In this document: positions 1 through 5,036 of the stretch, piece after piece
Layout of the letters: every line of letters starts with the position of its first letter
Numbering within the stretch: position 1 is the first letter of the stretch
Assembly: GCA_027335545.1 (NCBI GenBank)
Contig: DAHWHV010000202.1
Span: 1 to 6,739 of the forward strand
Length of the DNA: 6,739 nucleotides
Direction: 5' to 3'
From: Clostridia bacterium
GTDB taxonomy: Bacteria; Bacillota_E; RBS10-35; JAJYVN01
Position numbers and translations under genes: made by a program
The notes under the pieces: model-generated
What the model was told of the DNA's origin: nothing
Databases searched by the model: none
Seen by the model: only the letters and a program-made list of their open reading frames with translations

Positions 1-1345
1 GGCGGGCCGCCCGGCCGCGCACGGCGCCCCGGGCATAGAGCGCGGCGAGACCGGCGAGGACCAGGAGCAGGACCAGCGTCCAGGGGACGGCGGGCAGGGG
101 CAGGCGGTCGGGGGTGGTGGCGGCCCCCAGGCCGAGCGCGCCGAAGAGGATCACGGCGGCGACCGGCAGGGCCCGCCCCAGCGGGGCCCGCCAGGTGCGC
201 GGGAGTTCGGGGGCGCGCCGCCGCAGGCCCAGCAGGGCCAGGGCCGCCACGACGTACATGGCGCACTCCAGGGTGCCGCCGGCGTTGATCAGGATCAGGT
301 AGCGCCCCGTGGCGAACACCAGGAGCGTCAGAGCCACGGACACCCCGTACAGCCACCAGAGGGCCGTGGCCGGGGCCAGCTGCCGGTTGAGGCGCCCCAC
401 GGCCGGGGGCAGGAAGCCGGAACGCCCCAGGGCATAGAGCAACCGGGAGGCGGCCACGAAGCCGCCGTTGAAGGTCGTGGCCGCCGTGACGACGGTGACG
501 GCGAGCATCACCCAGAAGCCCGTGGCCCCCAGGGCCGCCCGGCCCACGCTCAGCTGCGGGGCCAGGCCGGCCGCGGCCACACCCGGCAGGCGGGCGGTGA
601 CCAGGGCGAAGAGGCCGAAGGCCACGGCCAGGGACAGCAGCGAGAGCCCGAGGCCCTGCGGCATCCGGGCGGGGCGGTCGATCTCCTCGGAGAGCGGGGT
701 CACCCACTCAAACCCCATGAAGACGAACACCCCGAGGGCCATGCCTCCGAACAGCCCCGCCGGCCACTGGGGCGGGGTGGGGGGGAGGTGGCCGGGGGCC
801 CCCAGGGCCGCCAGCCCCACGACGACCAGGGCGGCGAGCAGCAGGTAGGTTGTCGCGTCCTGCACGGCGCCCGCGGTCTGCACCCCGCGCAGGTTCGCCC
901 ACAGGGCGGCGCTCAGGAAGGCGATGATCCACAGGGCCCCGGGGATGGCCGGCAGCACCACATGCAGCGCGCTGGCCAGGACGAAGCCGTCGGCGGCGAT
1001 CACCGCCAGGACCGTGAACAGGTAGAGCAGGGTGAAGGCGAGGGAGAAGGGATCCCCGAGGCCGCGCAGGGTCCAGACCCGGATGCCCGCCGCCGAGGGC
1101 AGCGTCCCGTTGAGTTCACTGAACACGGCGGCCGCCAGCAGGCAGAGGCACCCCGCCCCCACGATGGCCAGGGGGCCCAGCAGCCCAGGGGCCAGCCCGC
1201 GGATCTCGAGCACGGCCAGGAAGTTCACCGCGGCGAAGGCCAGGCCGGCGCTCGTCGAAACGATCGTACGGAAGCCGAGCACGCGACGCAGACCCGACGA
1301 ACCGGAGGCGGTGGATCCGGAGGACCCCGACTGGGCAGCGTCCAC
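1..1345 (-). CDS. APC-superfamily amino acid permease (3' end outside window)
   Basis: A continuous open frame of 448 codons runs from a GTG at 1345 to the left edge with no stop, so the last few residues are missing. It reads as a polytopic membrane protein with about twelve hydrophobic segments, for example residues 29-48, 55-76, 100-127, 137-150, 166-182, 196-212, 231-250, 275-300, 329-346, 350-374, 393-409 and 420-438. Family marks are GFEWVTPLSEEIDRPARMPQ (211-230), the APC-type charged loop after a membrane segment, and TTFNGGFVAASRLLYALGRS (290-309), the helix-8 region, followed by GFLPPAVGRLN. The N-terminus (1-18) is a Ser/Gly-rich cytoplasmic tail. The inferred role is proton- or exchange-driven uptake of an amino acid or amine across the inner membrane; the substrate cannot be read from sequence. 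The start is uncertain: GTG 1345 has GAGG seven bases upstream, while an in-frame GTG at 1387 lies only two bases after GGAGG. Divergent from the FemAB gene. Confidence 0.9.
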   Translation of the reverse strand, partial: MDAAQSGSSGSTASGSSGLRRVLGFRTIVSTSAGLAFAAVNFLAVLEIRGLAPGLLGPLAIVGAGCLCLLAAAVFSELNGTLPSAAGIRVWTLRGLGDPFSLAFTLLYLFTVLAVIAADGFVLASALHVVLPAIPGALWIIAFLSAALWANLRGVQTAGAVQDATTYLLLAALVVVGLAALGAPGHLPPTPPQWPAGLFGGMALGVFVFMGFEWVTPLSEEIDRPARMPQGLGLSLLSLAVAFGLFALVTARLPGVAAAGLAPQLSVGRAALGATGFWVMLAVTVVTAATTFNGGFVAASRLLYALGRSGFLPPAVGRLNRQLAPATALWWLYGVSVALTLLVFATGRYLILINAGGTLECAMYVVAALALLGLRRRAPELPRTWRAPLGRALPVAAVILFGALGLGAATTPDRLPLPAVPWTLVLLLVLAGLAALYARGAVRGRAAR

Positions 1346-1397
1346 GCTTACGCCTCGCGCGGTGGTACCCGGCCCAGCGGCCGCCACACCCTCCGCC

Positions 1398-1443
1398 CGG
1401 CAGGCTTTCTCCCCTTTGCCGCCTACTCTTTTTCAGCCTGCCG
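1398..1443. promoter_or_regulatory. 9-bp inverted repeat in the divergent promoter region
   Basis: CGGCAGGCT (1398-1406) is perfectly complementary to AGCCTGCCG (1435-1443), with 28 bases between. On the minus strand it would form a stem with a purine-rich loop shortly before the Shine-Dalgarno-like sequences of the permease gene. No T-run follows on either strand, so it does not look like an intrinsic terminator. It could be an operator for a dimeric regulator or a 5' leader hairpin of the permease mRNA. In DNA this rich in G and C a 9-bp match can also occur by chance. Confidence 0.3.
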
Positions 1444-1593
1444 CCGCCCGTGGGTCGCCCCCTGCTCACCTGCCGCGGTGGCCTCGGTCCGGTCGCGCGC
1501 GCCCAGGGCCGCGCCCTTTGCGCCCGGTGGTCCAGGCACCGCTTTGCCGCATCACCATAGCATGGGGCGCTCCAAACCTCCCATCCCAACCCT

Positions 1594-1600
1594 GAGGGGG
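1594..1600 (+). promoter_or_regulatory. Ribosome binding site of the FemAB gene
   Basis: GAGGGGG ends seven bases before the GTG at 1608. This spacing supports GTG 1608 as the real start even though it is not ATG. Confidence 0.7.
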
Positions 1601-1607
1601 CGACCCT

Positions 1608-2804
1608 GTGGCCTCGCCCATCGTCTCCGCATCCGTCCCGTTGCCGCCCTTGCGCCGCACCAGAGGACCCGTCCACGTGCGCGAGATCGGTCCCGCCGAG
1701 CAAGGGGCGTTCGAGGCCTTCGTGGCCGCGCATCCGGCCGGGAGCCTGCTGCAGTCCTGGGCCTGGGGCGAATTGCGCGCGCACCAGCGCTGGCAGGCGG
1801 TCCGCCTGCTGGCGCGGGACGGGGCCGGTCACCCCTGCGGCGCCGCCTCAGTGCTGTGCCGGGAACTGCCCATCGGCGGCTCCATCCTCTACTTGCCCCG
1901 CGGCCCGGTCCTGGACTTCCGCGACGACCGCGTGCTGGACGCCATGGTGGCCGCGCTGCACCGCTGCGGCCAGCGGCAGCGGGCCGTGCTTTGCAAGATC
2001 GACCCCTACCTGACCCCGCCGGACCCGACGGTGGCCCGGGCCCTGGCGGCGCGCGGCTTCGTGGTCGGCCACCGCCGCGGCCACTTCGAGGGCATGCAGC
2101 CGCGCCTGAACGTGATCGTCCCCCTGCGCGGCGGGCCCGAGGAGGTGCTCGGCCGCTTCCACGCCAAGACCCGCTACAATATCCGCCTCGCCGCCAAGCG
2201 CGGGGTCACCGTCCGCCGCGGCGACCGCGCCGAGCTGCCCCTGTTCCACCGCCTGCTCATGACCACCTGCGCCCGCAACGGCTTCGCCGAACGGCAACTT
2301 CCGTACTTCCTGGAGGTCTGGGATGCCCTGGCCCCCGCCGGCCACATCGAGGTCTACGTGGCCGAGTTCGCCGGCGAGGCCCTGGCCGCAGCCATCCTCT
2401 TCACCTTCGGGGCCAAGGCCGTCTACGCTTACGGCGCCTCGGCGGACGTGCGGCGCGAGCTGATGGCCCCCTATGCGGTGCAGTGGGCGATGATCCGTCG
2501 GGCCCTGGAGCTGCGCTGCACCAGCTACGACATGACGGGCGTCCCGCGCCACCTGCAGGAGGGGGAGCCGGCCTCCGGCCTTTACCGCTTCAAGCGGGGC
2601 TTCTGGCCCGAGATCAGCGAGTTCCTGGGGGAACGGGACCTGCCGCTGCAGCCGTCCCTGTACCAGCTGTGGCGCGTGATCGAACCGGCGTACTGGGGGG
2701 GGCAGGTCTGGCTGAAGCGTACGCTGCGGCGGCTGGGCCCAGGGGGTGACGGGAGCCGGGCAGCCGGCGAGGCGGGCCCAGCGCAGGAGGGCGGGAGCAC
2801 CTGA
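1608..2804 (+). CDS. FemAB/FemX-family peptidoglycan bridge aminoacyltransferase
   Basis: The 398-residue product matches the lipid II:glycine glycyltransferase / FemABX family, GNAT-fold enzymes that transfer an amino acid from aminoacyl-tRNA to the stem peptide of lipid II or UDP-MurNAc-pentapeptide at the inner face of the membrane. Visible signatures in order: LLQSWAWGELR (47-57), YLPRGPVLDF (95-104), KIDPYL (130-135), QPRLNVIVPL (164-173), HAKTRYNIRLAAKRGV (185-200), YAYGASADVRRELMAPYAVQW (start 274), YDMTGVP (307-313) and GLYRFKRGFWPE (324-335), the family's C-terminal substrate-binding motif. The length fits FemX-like single-amino-acid transferases. There is no clear long coiled-coil insertion of the staphylococcal FemA type. 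The last 20 or so residues (from 378) are a Gly/Ala-rich tail. GTG start with a good Shine-Dalgarno. The gene stands alone, divergent from the permease and convergent with the flavin reductase. Which amino acid is added cannot be told. Confidence 0.92.
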   Translation: MASPIVSASVPLPPLRRTRGPVHVREIGPAEQGAFEAFVAAHPAGSLLQSWAWGELRAHQRWQAVRLLARDGAGHPCGAASVLCRELPIGGSILYLPRGPVLDFRDDRVLDAMVAALHRCGQRQRAVLCKIDPYLTPPDPTVARALAARGFVVGHRRGHFEGMQPRLNVIVPLRGGPEEVLGRFHAKTRYNIRLAAKRGVTVRRGDRAELPLFHRLLMTTCARNGFAERQLPYFLEVWDALAPAGHIEVYVAEFAGEALAAAILFTFGAKAVYAYGASADVRRELMAPYAVQWAMIRRALELRCTSYDMTGVPRHLQEGEPASGLYRFKRGFWPEISEFLGERDLPLQPSLYQLWRVIEPAYWGGQVWLKRTLRRLGPGGDGSRAAGEAGPAQEGGST

Positions 2805-2830
2805 GCAGCCGACGCGACCTGGGGACGGGA

Positions 2831-2848
2831 GGCGGGGGGCCCCCCGCC
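2831..2848. terminator. GC palindrome after the FemAB gene, possible terminator
   Basis: GGCGGGGGG directly followed by CCCCCCGCC is a perfect 18-bp palindrome 27 bases after the FemAB stop codon. As RNA it would fold with a tight loop. On the plus strand only a short CTTTC (2856-2860) follows, so it is a weak intrinsic terminator at best. It sits where convergent transcripts meet. Confidence 0.4.
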
Positions 2849-2886
2849 GGCCTGCCTTTCACCCGGGACCAGACGCGGCGACGTGC

Positions 2887-2929
2887 GGCGGCGCGGCGAG
2901 CGCCCCGGTGGGCGGCACGCCGCGCCGTC
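2887..2929. terminator. Hairpin just after the flavin reductase gene, possible terminator
   Basis: Bases 2887-2898 pair with 2918-2929 over 12 positions, one of them G-T, enclosing a 19-base loop. The core is GGCGCGGCG / CGCCGCGCC. It lies about 10 bases beyond the stop codon of the minus-strand flavin reductase gene. No T-run follows on the minus strand, so factor-independent termination is doubtful. Confidence 0.3.
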
Positions 2930-2938
2930 CGCGGGGCC

Positions 2939-3436
2939 TCACTCCGGCAGGGTCGCCAGGCAGCGATAGCGCCCACCGAAGAACACCAGGGGCGGTCGGT
3001 CGTCCGCCGTGGCCGCCGCATGCTCCACCTGGCCCACGTAGATGGTGTGGTCGCCCCCCGGGAGCTGGGCGTGGAGCGAGCAGTCCAGGAACCCCAGCAC
3101 GTCGCGCAGCACGGGGGCCCCGGAGGGGGCGGCGTGGAGGTCGAGCCCGGCGAAGGGGTCCGCCAGGTCCGACCGCCGCCCGGCGAAGCGGTCGGAGAGC
3201 TCCTCCTGCCCGGAGGCCAGCAGGTTGATCACGAAGCCGCCCGCCGCGGGGATGGCGTCGTGGGCCCGGGTCTTTTTGTCAATGCAGATCAGGCAGAGGG
3301 CCGGCTGCAGGGAGAGCGACGAAAAAGAGTTTACGGTGATCCCATGGATGTCCTCGCCCGCGCGCGTGGTGACCACGGTGATCCCCGTGGCCCAGCGGCG
3401 CATCACCTGGCGGAGTTGCTGTCCGTCCAGCGGCAT
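2939..3436 (-). CDS. Flavin reductase, HpaC/RutF-like FMN-binding split barrel
   Basis: The 165-residue product has the usual length and motif order of NAD(P)H:flavin oxidoreductases that supply reduced FMN or FAD to a two-component monooxygenase. Signatures: VMRRWATGITVVTT (11-24), HGITVNSFSSLSLQPALCLICIDKKT (start 31), FVINLLASGQEELSDRFAG (68-86), a middle stretch ending with GAPVLRDVLGFLDCSL (106-121), then GDHTIYVGQVEHA (128-140) and PPLVFFGGRYRCL (148-160). The ITVNSFSSLS segment and the H-T-I-Y-V-G-x-V strand are flavin-binding elements of this family. The start at 3436 is chosen because it has a good Shine-Dalgarno and the family's N-terminus begins here; an in-frame ATG at 3562 would add 42 residues of non-family, arginine-rich sequence. 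No monooxygenase partner is visible nearby, so the physiological acceptor is unknown. The long gap upstream suggests its own promoter. Confidence 0.9.
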   Translation of the reverse strand: MPLDGQQLRQVMRRWATGITVVTTRAGEDIHGITVNSFSSLSLQPALCLICIDKKTRAHDAIPAAGGFVINLLASGQEELSDRFAGRRSDLADPFAGLDLHAAPSGAPVLRDVLGFLDCSLHAQLPGGDHTIYVGQVEHAAATADDRPPLVFFGGRYRCLATLPE

Positions 3437-3443
3437 GTCTCGG

Positions 3444-3451
3444 CTCCCTTT
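3444..3451 (-). promoter_or_regulatory. Ribosome binding site fixing the flavin reductase start
   Basis: On the minus strand AAAGGGAG ends seven bases before the ATG at 3436. It decides between this start and an in-frame upstream ATG at 3562, which lacks a comparable site. Confidence 0.7.
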
Positions 3452-3621
3452 CCGGTCGTGTCGGCCGTCGGCGAAGCGTCGGCAGGCGTCCGGCCGAGCC
3501 GGTCCCGCCGCCGCACGCCACCCTGCTTCTCCCCGCAGGCCTCCCAACCCTGCCGCCGGCACCTGCCCGTGTCGCTTCTCGCCCGCTGGCGCGGGGAGGG
3601 CCCGCGACGGCGGGCCAGGGT

Positions 3622-3643
3622 GGTGGGTAACTTAACCATCACC
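3622..3643. promoter_or_regulatory. Low-GC imperfect dyad, possible operator or promoter element
   Basis: GGTGGGTAA (3622-3630) faces TTAACCATCACC (3632-3643). GGTG pairs with CACC, GGT with ACC and AA with TT, with small bulges. The core GGTAACTTAACC is the most A/T-rich patch of the intergenic region, about 190 bases upstream of the flavin reductase start. It could be an operator or contain the -10 box for that gene. This is inference from composition and symmetry only. Confidence 0.25.
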
Positions 3644-3773
3644 CCCGCCCTGCCGCGCCGCCTGACCGGGGCTGGGGCCCCTGGCCGGCGCTCACTCCCG
3701 GGTCCGCGTTCACTGGTTGGACGCTCCCTGGGACAGCACCGCGAATGGCGGCAGGCCGCCCTTGGACCACCCG

Positions 3774-3845
3774 GGAGCGAAGCTCACCCGCGGAGCGAAG
3801 CTCACCTGCGGAGCGAAGCTCACCTGCGGAGCGAAGCTCACCTGC
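3774..3845. repeat. Tandem array of four 18-bp units, each with a mini-palindrome
   Basis: The unit GGAGCGAAGCTCACCTGC occurs four times head to tail at 3774, 3792, 3810 and 3828. Units 2-4 are identical and unit 1 differs at one base (C for T at position 16). Every unit contains GAGC-GAA-GCTC, a 4-bp stem with a 3-base loop; on the minus strand the loop is TTC. For unit 1, flanking CGGG and CCCG would lengthen the stem. Because 18 is a multiple of three, the array would encode a six-residue repeat in any frame, but no such frame has a convincing ribosome binding site. There are no spacers, so this is not CRISPR. Confidence 0.9.
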
Positions 3846-3846
3846 G

Positions 3847-3906
3847 GTGCGCGGTGCTCCGCCGCCGTGCGCGGTGCTGCGCCGCGGTGCGCACTGCTCC
3901 GCGAGG
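3847..3906. repeat. Three imperfect 20-bp tandem units beside the 18-bp array
   Basis: Units start at 3847, 3867 and 3887 with the common pattern GTGCGC-GGTGCT-C/G-CGCC. The first two differ at two positions and the third is more diverged (GCACTGCTCC in place of GCGGTGCTCC, then GCGAGG). The array abuts the 18-bp array directly. Bases 3867-3872 (GTGCGC) and 3889-3894 (GCGCAC) can pair. Confidence 0.7.
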
Positions 3907-3951
3907 GGCGGTGGGCCACGCCACGAGGCACTCGGCCTCCGGCATGCTGAA

Positions 3952-3987
3952 GACGGTGCGGCAAAAGCGGACTTTCGCCGCACCGTC
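3952..3987 (-). terminator. Strong hairpin downstream of the SIS gene, likely terminator
   Basis: GACGGTGCGGC (3952-3962) pairs perfectly with GCCGCACCGTC (3977-3987) over 11 bp. After one A-C mismatch the stem continues for 4 bp (AAAG/CTTT) and closes with the loop CGGA, or TCCG on the minus strand. It lies 24 bases after the SIS stop codon, the expected place for the end of the dehydratase-SIS transcript. Only TCTTC follows on the minus strand, so the U-tract is poor and it may instead protect the mRNA 3' end. Confidence 0.5.
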
Positions 3988-4017
3988 CCGGCTCATTCCA
4001 CCATCCCGGCTCATTCC
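3986..4017. repeat. 14-bp direct repeat with 18-bp spacing across the SIS stop codon
   Basis: TCCCGGCTCATTCC occurs at 3986-3999 and again at 4004-4017, separated by ACCA. The right copy contains the SIS stop codon (TGA, 4011-4013) and its last codon; the left copy repeats this just outside the gene and overlaps the foot of the hairpin by two bases. It looks like a small tandem duplication. Confidence 0.75.
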
Positions 4018-5036
4018 TTGGTGGTCACCTTGCCGATGCGCGCGAAGGTCCCGGGCACGCGCCCCTGCCGCCGCGCCCATTCGTGCGCCAGGCACTGGAT
4101 CGCCAGCACGACGGACGCCGGGCTGGCGCTGGGCCAGGGCAGGACGTGGACGGGGCGCGGGGCATCGCTGGGGGCGCCCTCGGGGCAGACGGCGACCACC
4201 CCCATGCCCGCCTCGGCCATTTCGCCCGCCAATTCGAGATCGTGCCGCCCCAGCGGGCCGGGACTGACCAGGACCAGGGCGGACTTGCCGGGGCCGGCCA
4301 ACTCCAGGGGGCCGTGGCGGAATTGGGGTGCCGAGAGGCCCTCGCCGTGGACGCCGGCAGCCTCCTTGAGCATCAGGCCCCCAACCGCGGCGGTCGCCAG
4401 CAGGGGCCCCCGTCCCAGGATCCAGACCGGCCCCGCGGGGCGCAGGGCCGCCAACAACTCCGGCAACCAGGTGGCGCGCCGGGCCAGCATCCGCTCCAGG
4501 GAGGCGATCACGGGCGGCCAATGCCCCGGGTCGCCACCCGTCAGCAGGTCCAGGACCAGGAGGCTGCAGGTCAGGGTCTTGGTGGCGACGCCGGCCTCCT
4601 CGGGTCCGGCCATCAGGGGCAGGTGCACGTCCGCCCCTTGGGCCAGGGGACTCGTGGCGTCGTTGGTCAGGCCGAGGATGCGCGCCCCGCCGCGGCTGTC
4701 CAGGAGCCGCACGACCTCGGCGCTGCGCCCGGATTGCGACACCAGGACCAGGAGCGTGCCGGGGCGCAGCGCGGTCGGGGCACCATGCAACAACTCGCCC
4801 GCCTCCAGCCAGAGGGCGGCGGTCCCCCGGGCCAGGAGGCGGAGGTGGGCGGGGTAGCTGGCGAACAGCGATGCCCCCATGCCACTGAAGAGGACGCGCT
4901 CCGCTTCCCCCAGGAGCCGGGCCGCCTGGCCCACGGCGGCGGCGGCCCCAAGGGCGGCGGTCAGCGCCCGGGGTTGGTCGAGGATGTCCCGCAGCAGCGG
5001 ATCCCCGGGCGGCGGCTGGGCGGTGGGGCTACGCAT
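4011..5036 (-). CDS. Double-SIS-domain protein, GlmS isomerase-domain-like sugar-phosphate enzyme
   Basis: The 341-residue product resembles the C-terminal isomerase half of GlmS without the glutaminase domain, as in AgaS-, GlmD- or FrlB-type isomerases and deaminases. The first SIS domain (about 35-165) contains [10 protein letters not shown] (48-57) and the phosphate-binding loop [10 protein letters not shown] (100-109). The second (about 195-320) has [12 protein letters not shown] (205-216), [10 protein letters not shown] (223-232) and FRHGPLEL (239-246). The C-terminus [11 protein letters not shown] keeps the lysine six residues from the end. By comparison with E. coli GlmS, E225, H230, H241 and K336 correspond to E488, H493, H504 and K603. 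However V218 and M222 replace E481 and K485, so true GlmS chemistry is doubtful. The inferred role is isomerisation or deamination of a phosphorylated sugar or amino sugar in the cytosol. A strong Shine-Dalgarno (GGAGGGG, six bases before ATG) lies inside the dehydratase gene, whose stop overlaps this start. Confidence 0.9.
   Translation of the reverse strand: MRSPTAQPPPGDPLLRDILDQPRALTAALGAAAAVGQAARLLGEAERVLFSGMGASLFASYPAHLRLLARGTAALWLEAGELLHGAPTALRPGTLLVLVSQSGRSAEVVRLLDSRGGARILGLTNDATSPLAQGADVHLPLMAGPEEAGVATKTLTCSLLVLDLLTGGDPGHWPPVIASLERMLARRATWLPELLAALRPAGPVWILGRGPLLATAAVGGLMLKEAAGVHGEGLSAPQFRHGPLELAGPGKSALVLVSPGPLGRHDLELAGEMAEAGMGVVAVCPEGAPSDAPRPVHVLPWPSASPASVVLAIQCLAHEWARRQGRVPGTFARIGKVTTKE

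Larger units (their letters stand above)
1346..1607. other. Divergent intergenic region between permease and FemAB genes
   Basis: This 262-base gap must hold the promoters of both divergent genes. It is less GC-rich than its surroundings near 1405-1435, where there are pyrimidine-rich and T-rich runs on the plus strand. I could not find a convincing pair of -35 and -10 boxes in either direction. A 9-bp inverted repeat is listed separately. No small open frame with a good ribosome binding site was seen. Confidence 0.6.
3437..4010. other. 574-base gene-free, repeat-bearing intergenic region
   Basis: Between the SIS gene and the flavin reductase there is no frame with family resemblance. Several short open frames exist on both strands because stops are rare at this base composition and because 18-bp repeats keep frames open. 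From right to left the region holds a direct repeat at the SIS stop codon, a strong hairpin, three 20-bp units, four 18-bp units, and a low-GC dyad. There is also a small hairpin (3599-3605 with 3610-3616, loop GACG). The promoter of the flavin reductase is expected here but I could not assign it. Confidence 0.6.

Noticed and set aside
1359..1372. GCGGTGGTACCCGG on the plus strand, which recalls the conserved T-box motif.
   Set aside because: The match is partial, the ACCGCGG part is missing, and no specifier stem or terminator of a T-box leader could be placed upstream of FemAB.
788..2749. A 653-codon open frame on the plus strand crossing the permease, the intergenic region and the FemAB gene.
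   Set aside because: Its product is Arg/Pro/Gly-rich low-complexity sequence with no family resemblance. It is antisense to the permease and out of frame with FemAB, both of which have clear signatures. Stops are rare at this base composition.
3403..3642. A 79-residue minus-strand frame beginning at an ATGATG near the low-GC dyad, preceded by a G-run.
   Set aside because: It overlaps the flavin reductase start by 34 bases in another frame, has irregular third-position composition and is Arg-rich without resemblance to a known family.
3750..3850. Minus-strand GAGCTTCGCTC units followed by GGGTGGTCC, resembling the terminator part of a T-box leader.
   Set aside because: There is no ACCGCGG continuation of the motif, no specifier region, and the downstream gene is a flavin reductase rather than an amino-acid gene. 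A decayed leader as the origin of the repeats cannot be ruled out.
3774..3906. A CRISPR array.
   Set aside because: The units are 18 or 20 bases long and directly joined, without unique spacers, and no cas gene is present.
3020..4267. A 415-codon plus-strand open frame spanning the flavin reductase complement and the repeat region.
   Set aside because: It is antisense to the flavin reductase, and the repeats translate to a meaningless hexapeptide repeat. No ribosome binding site or domain was seen.
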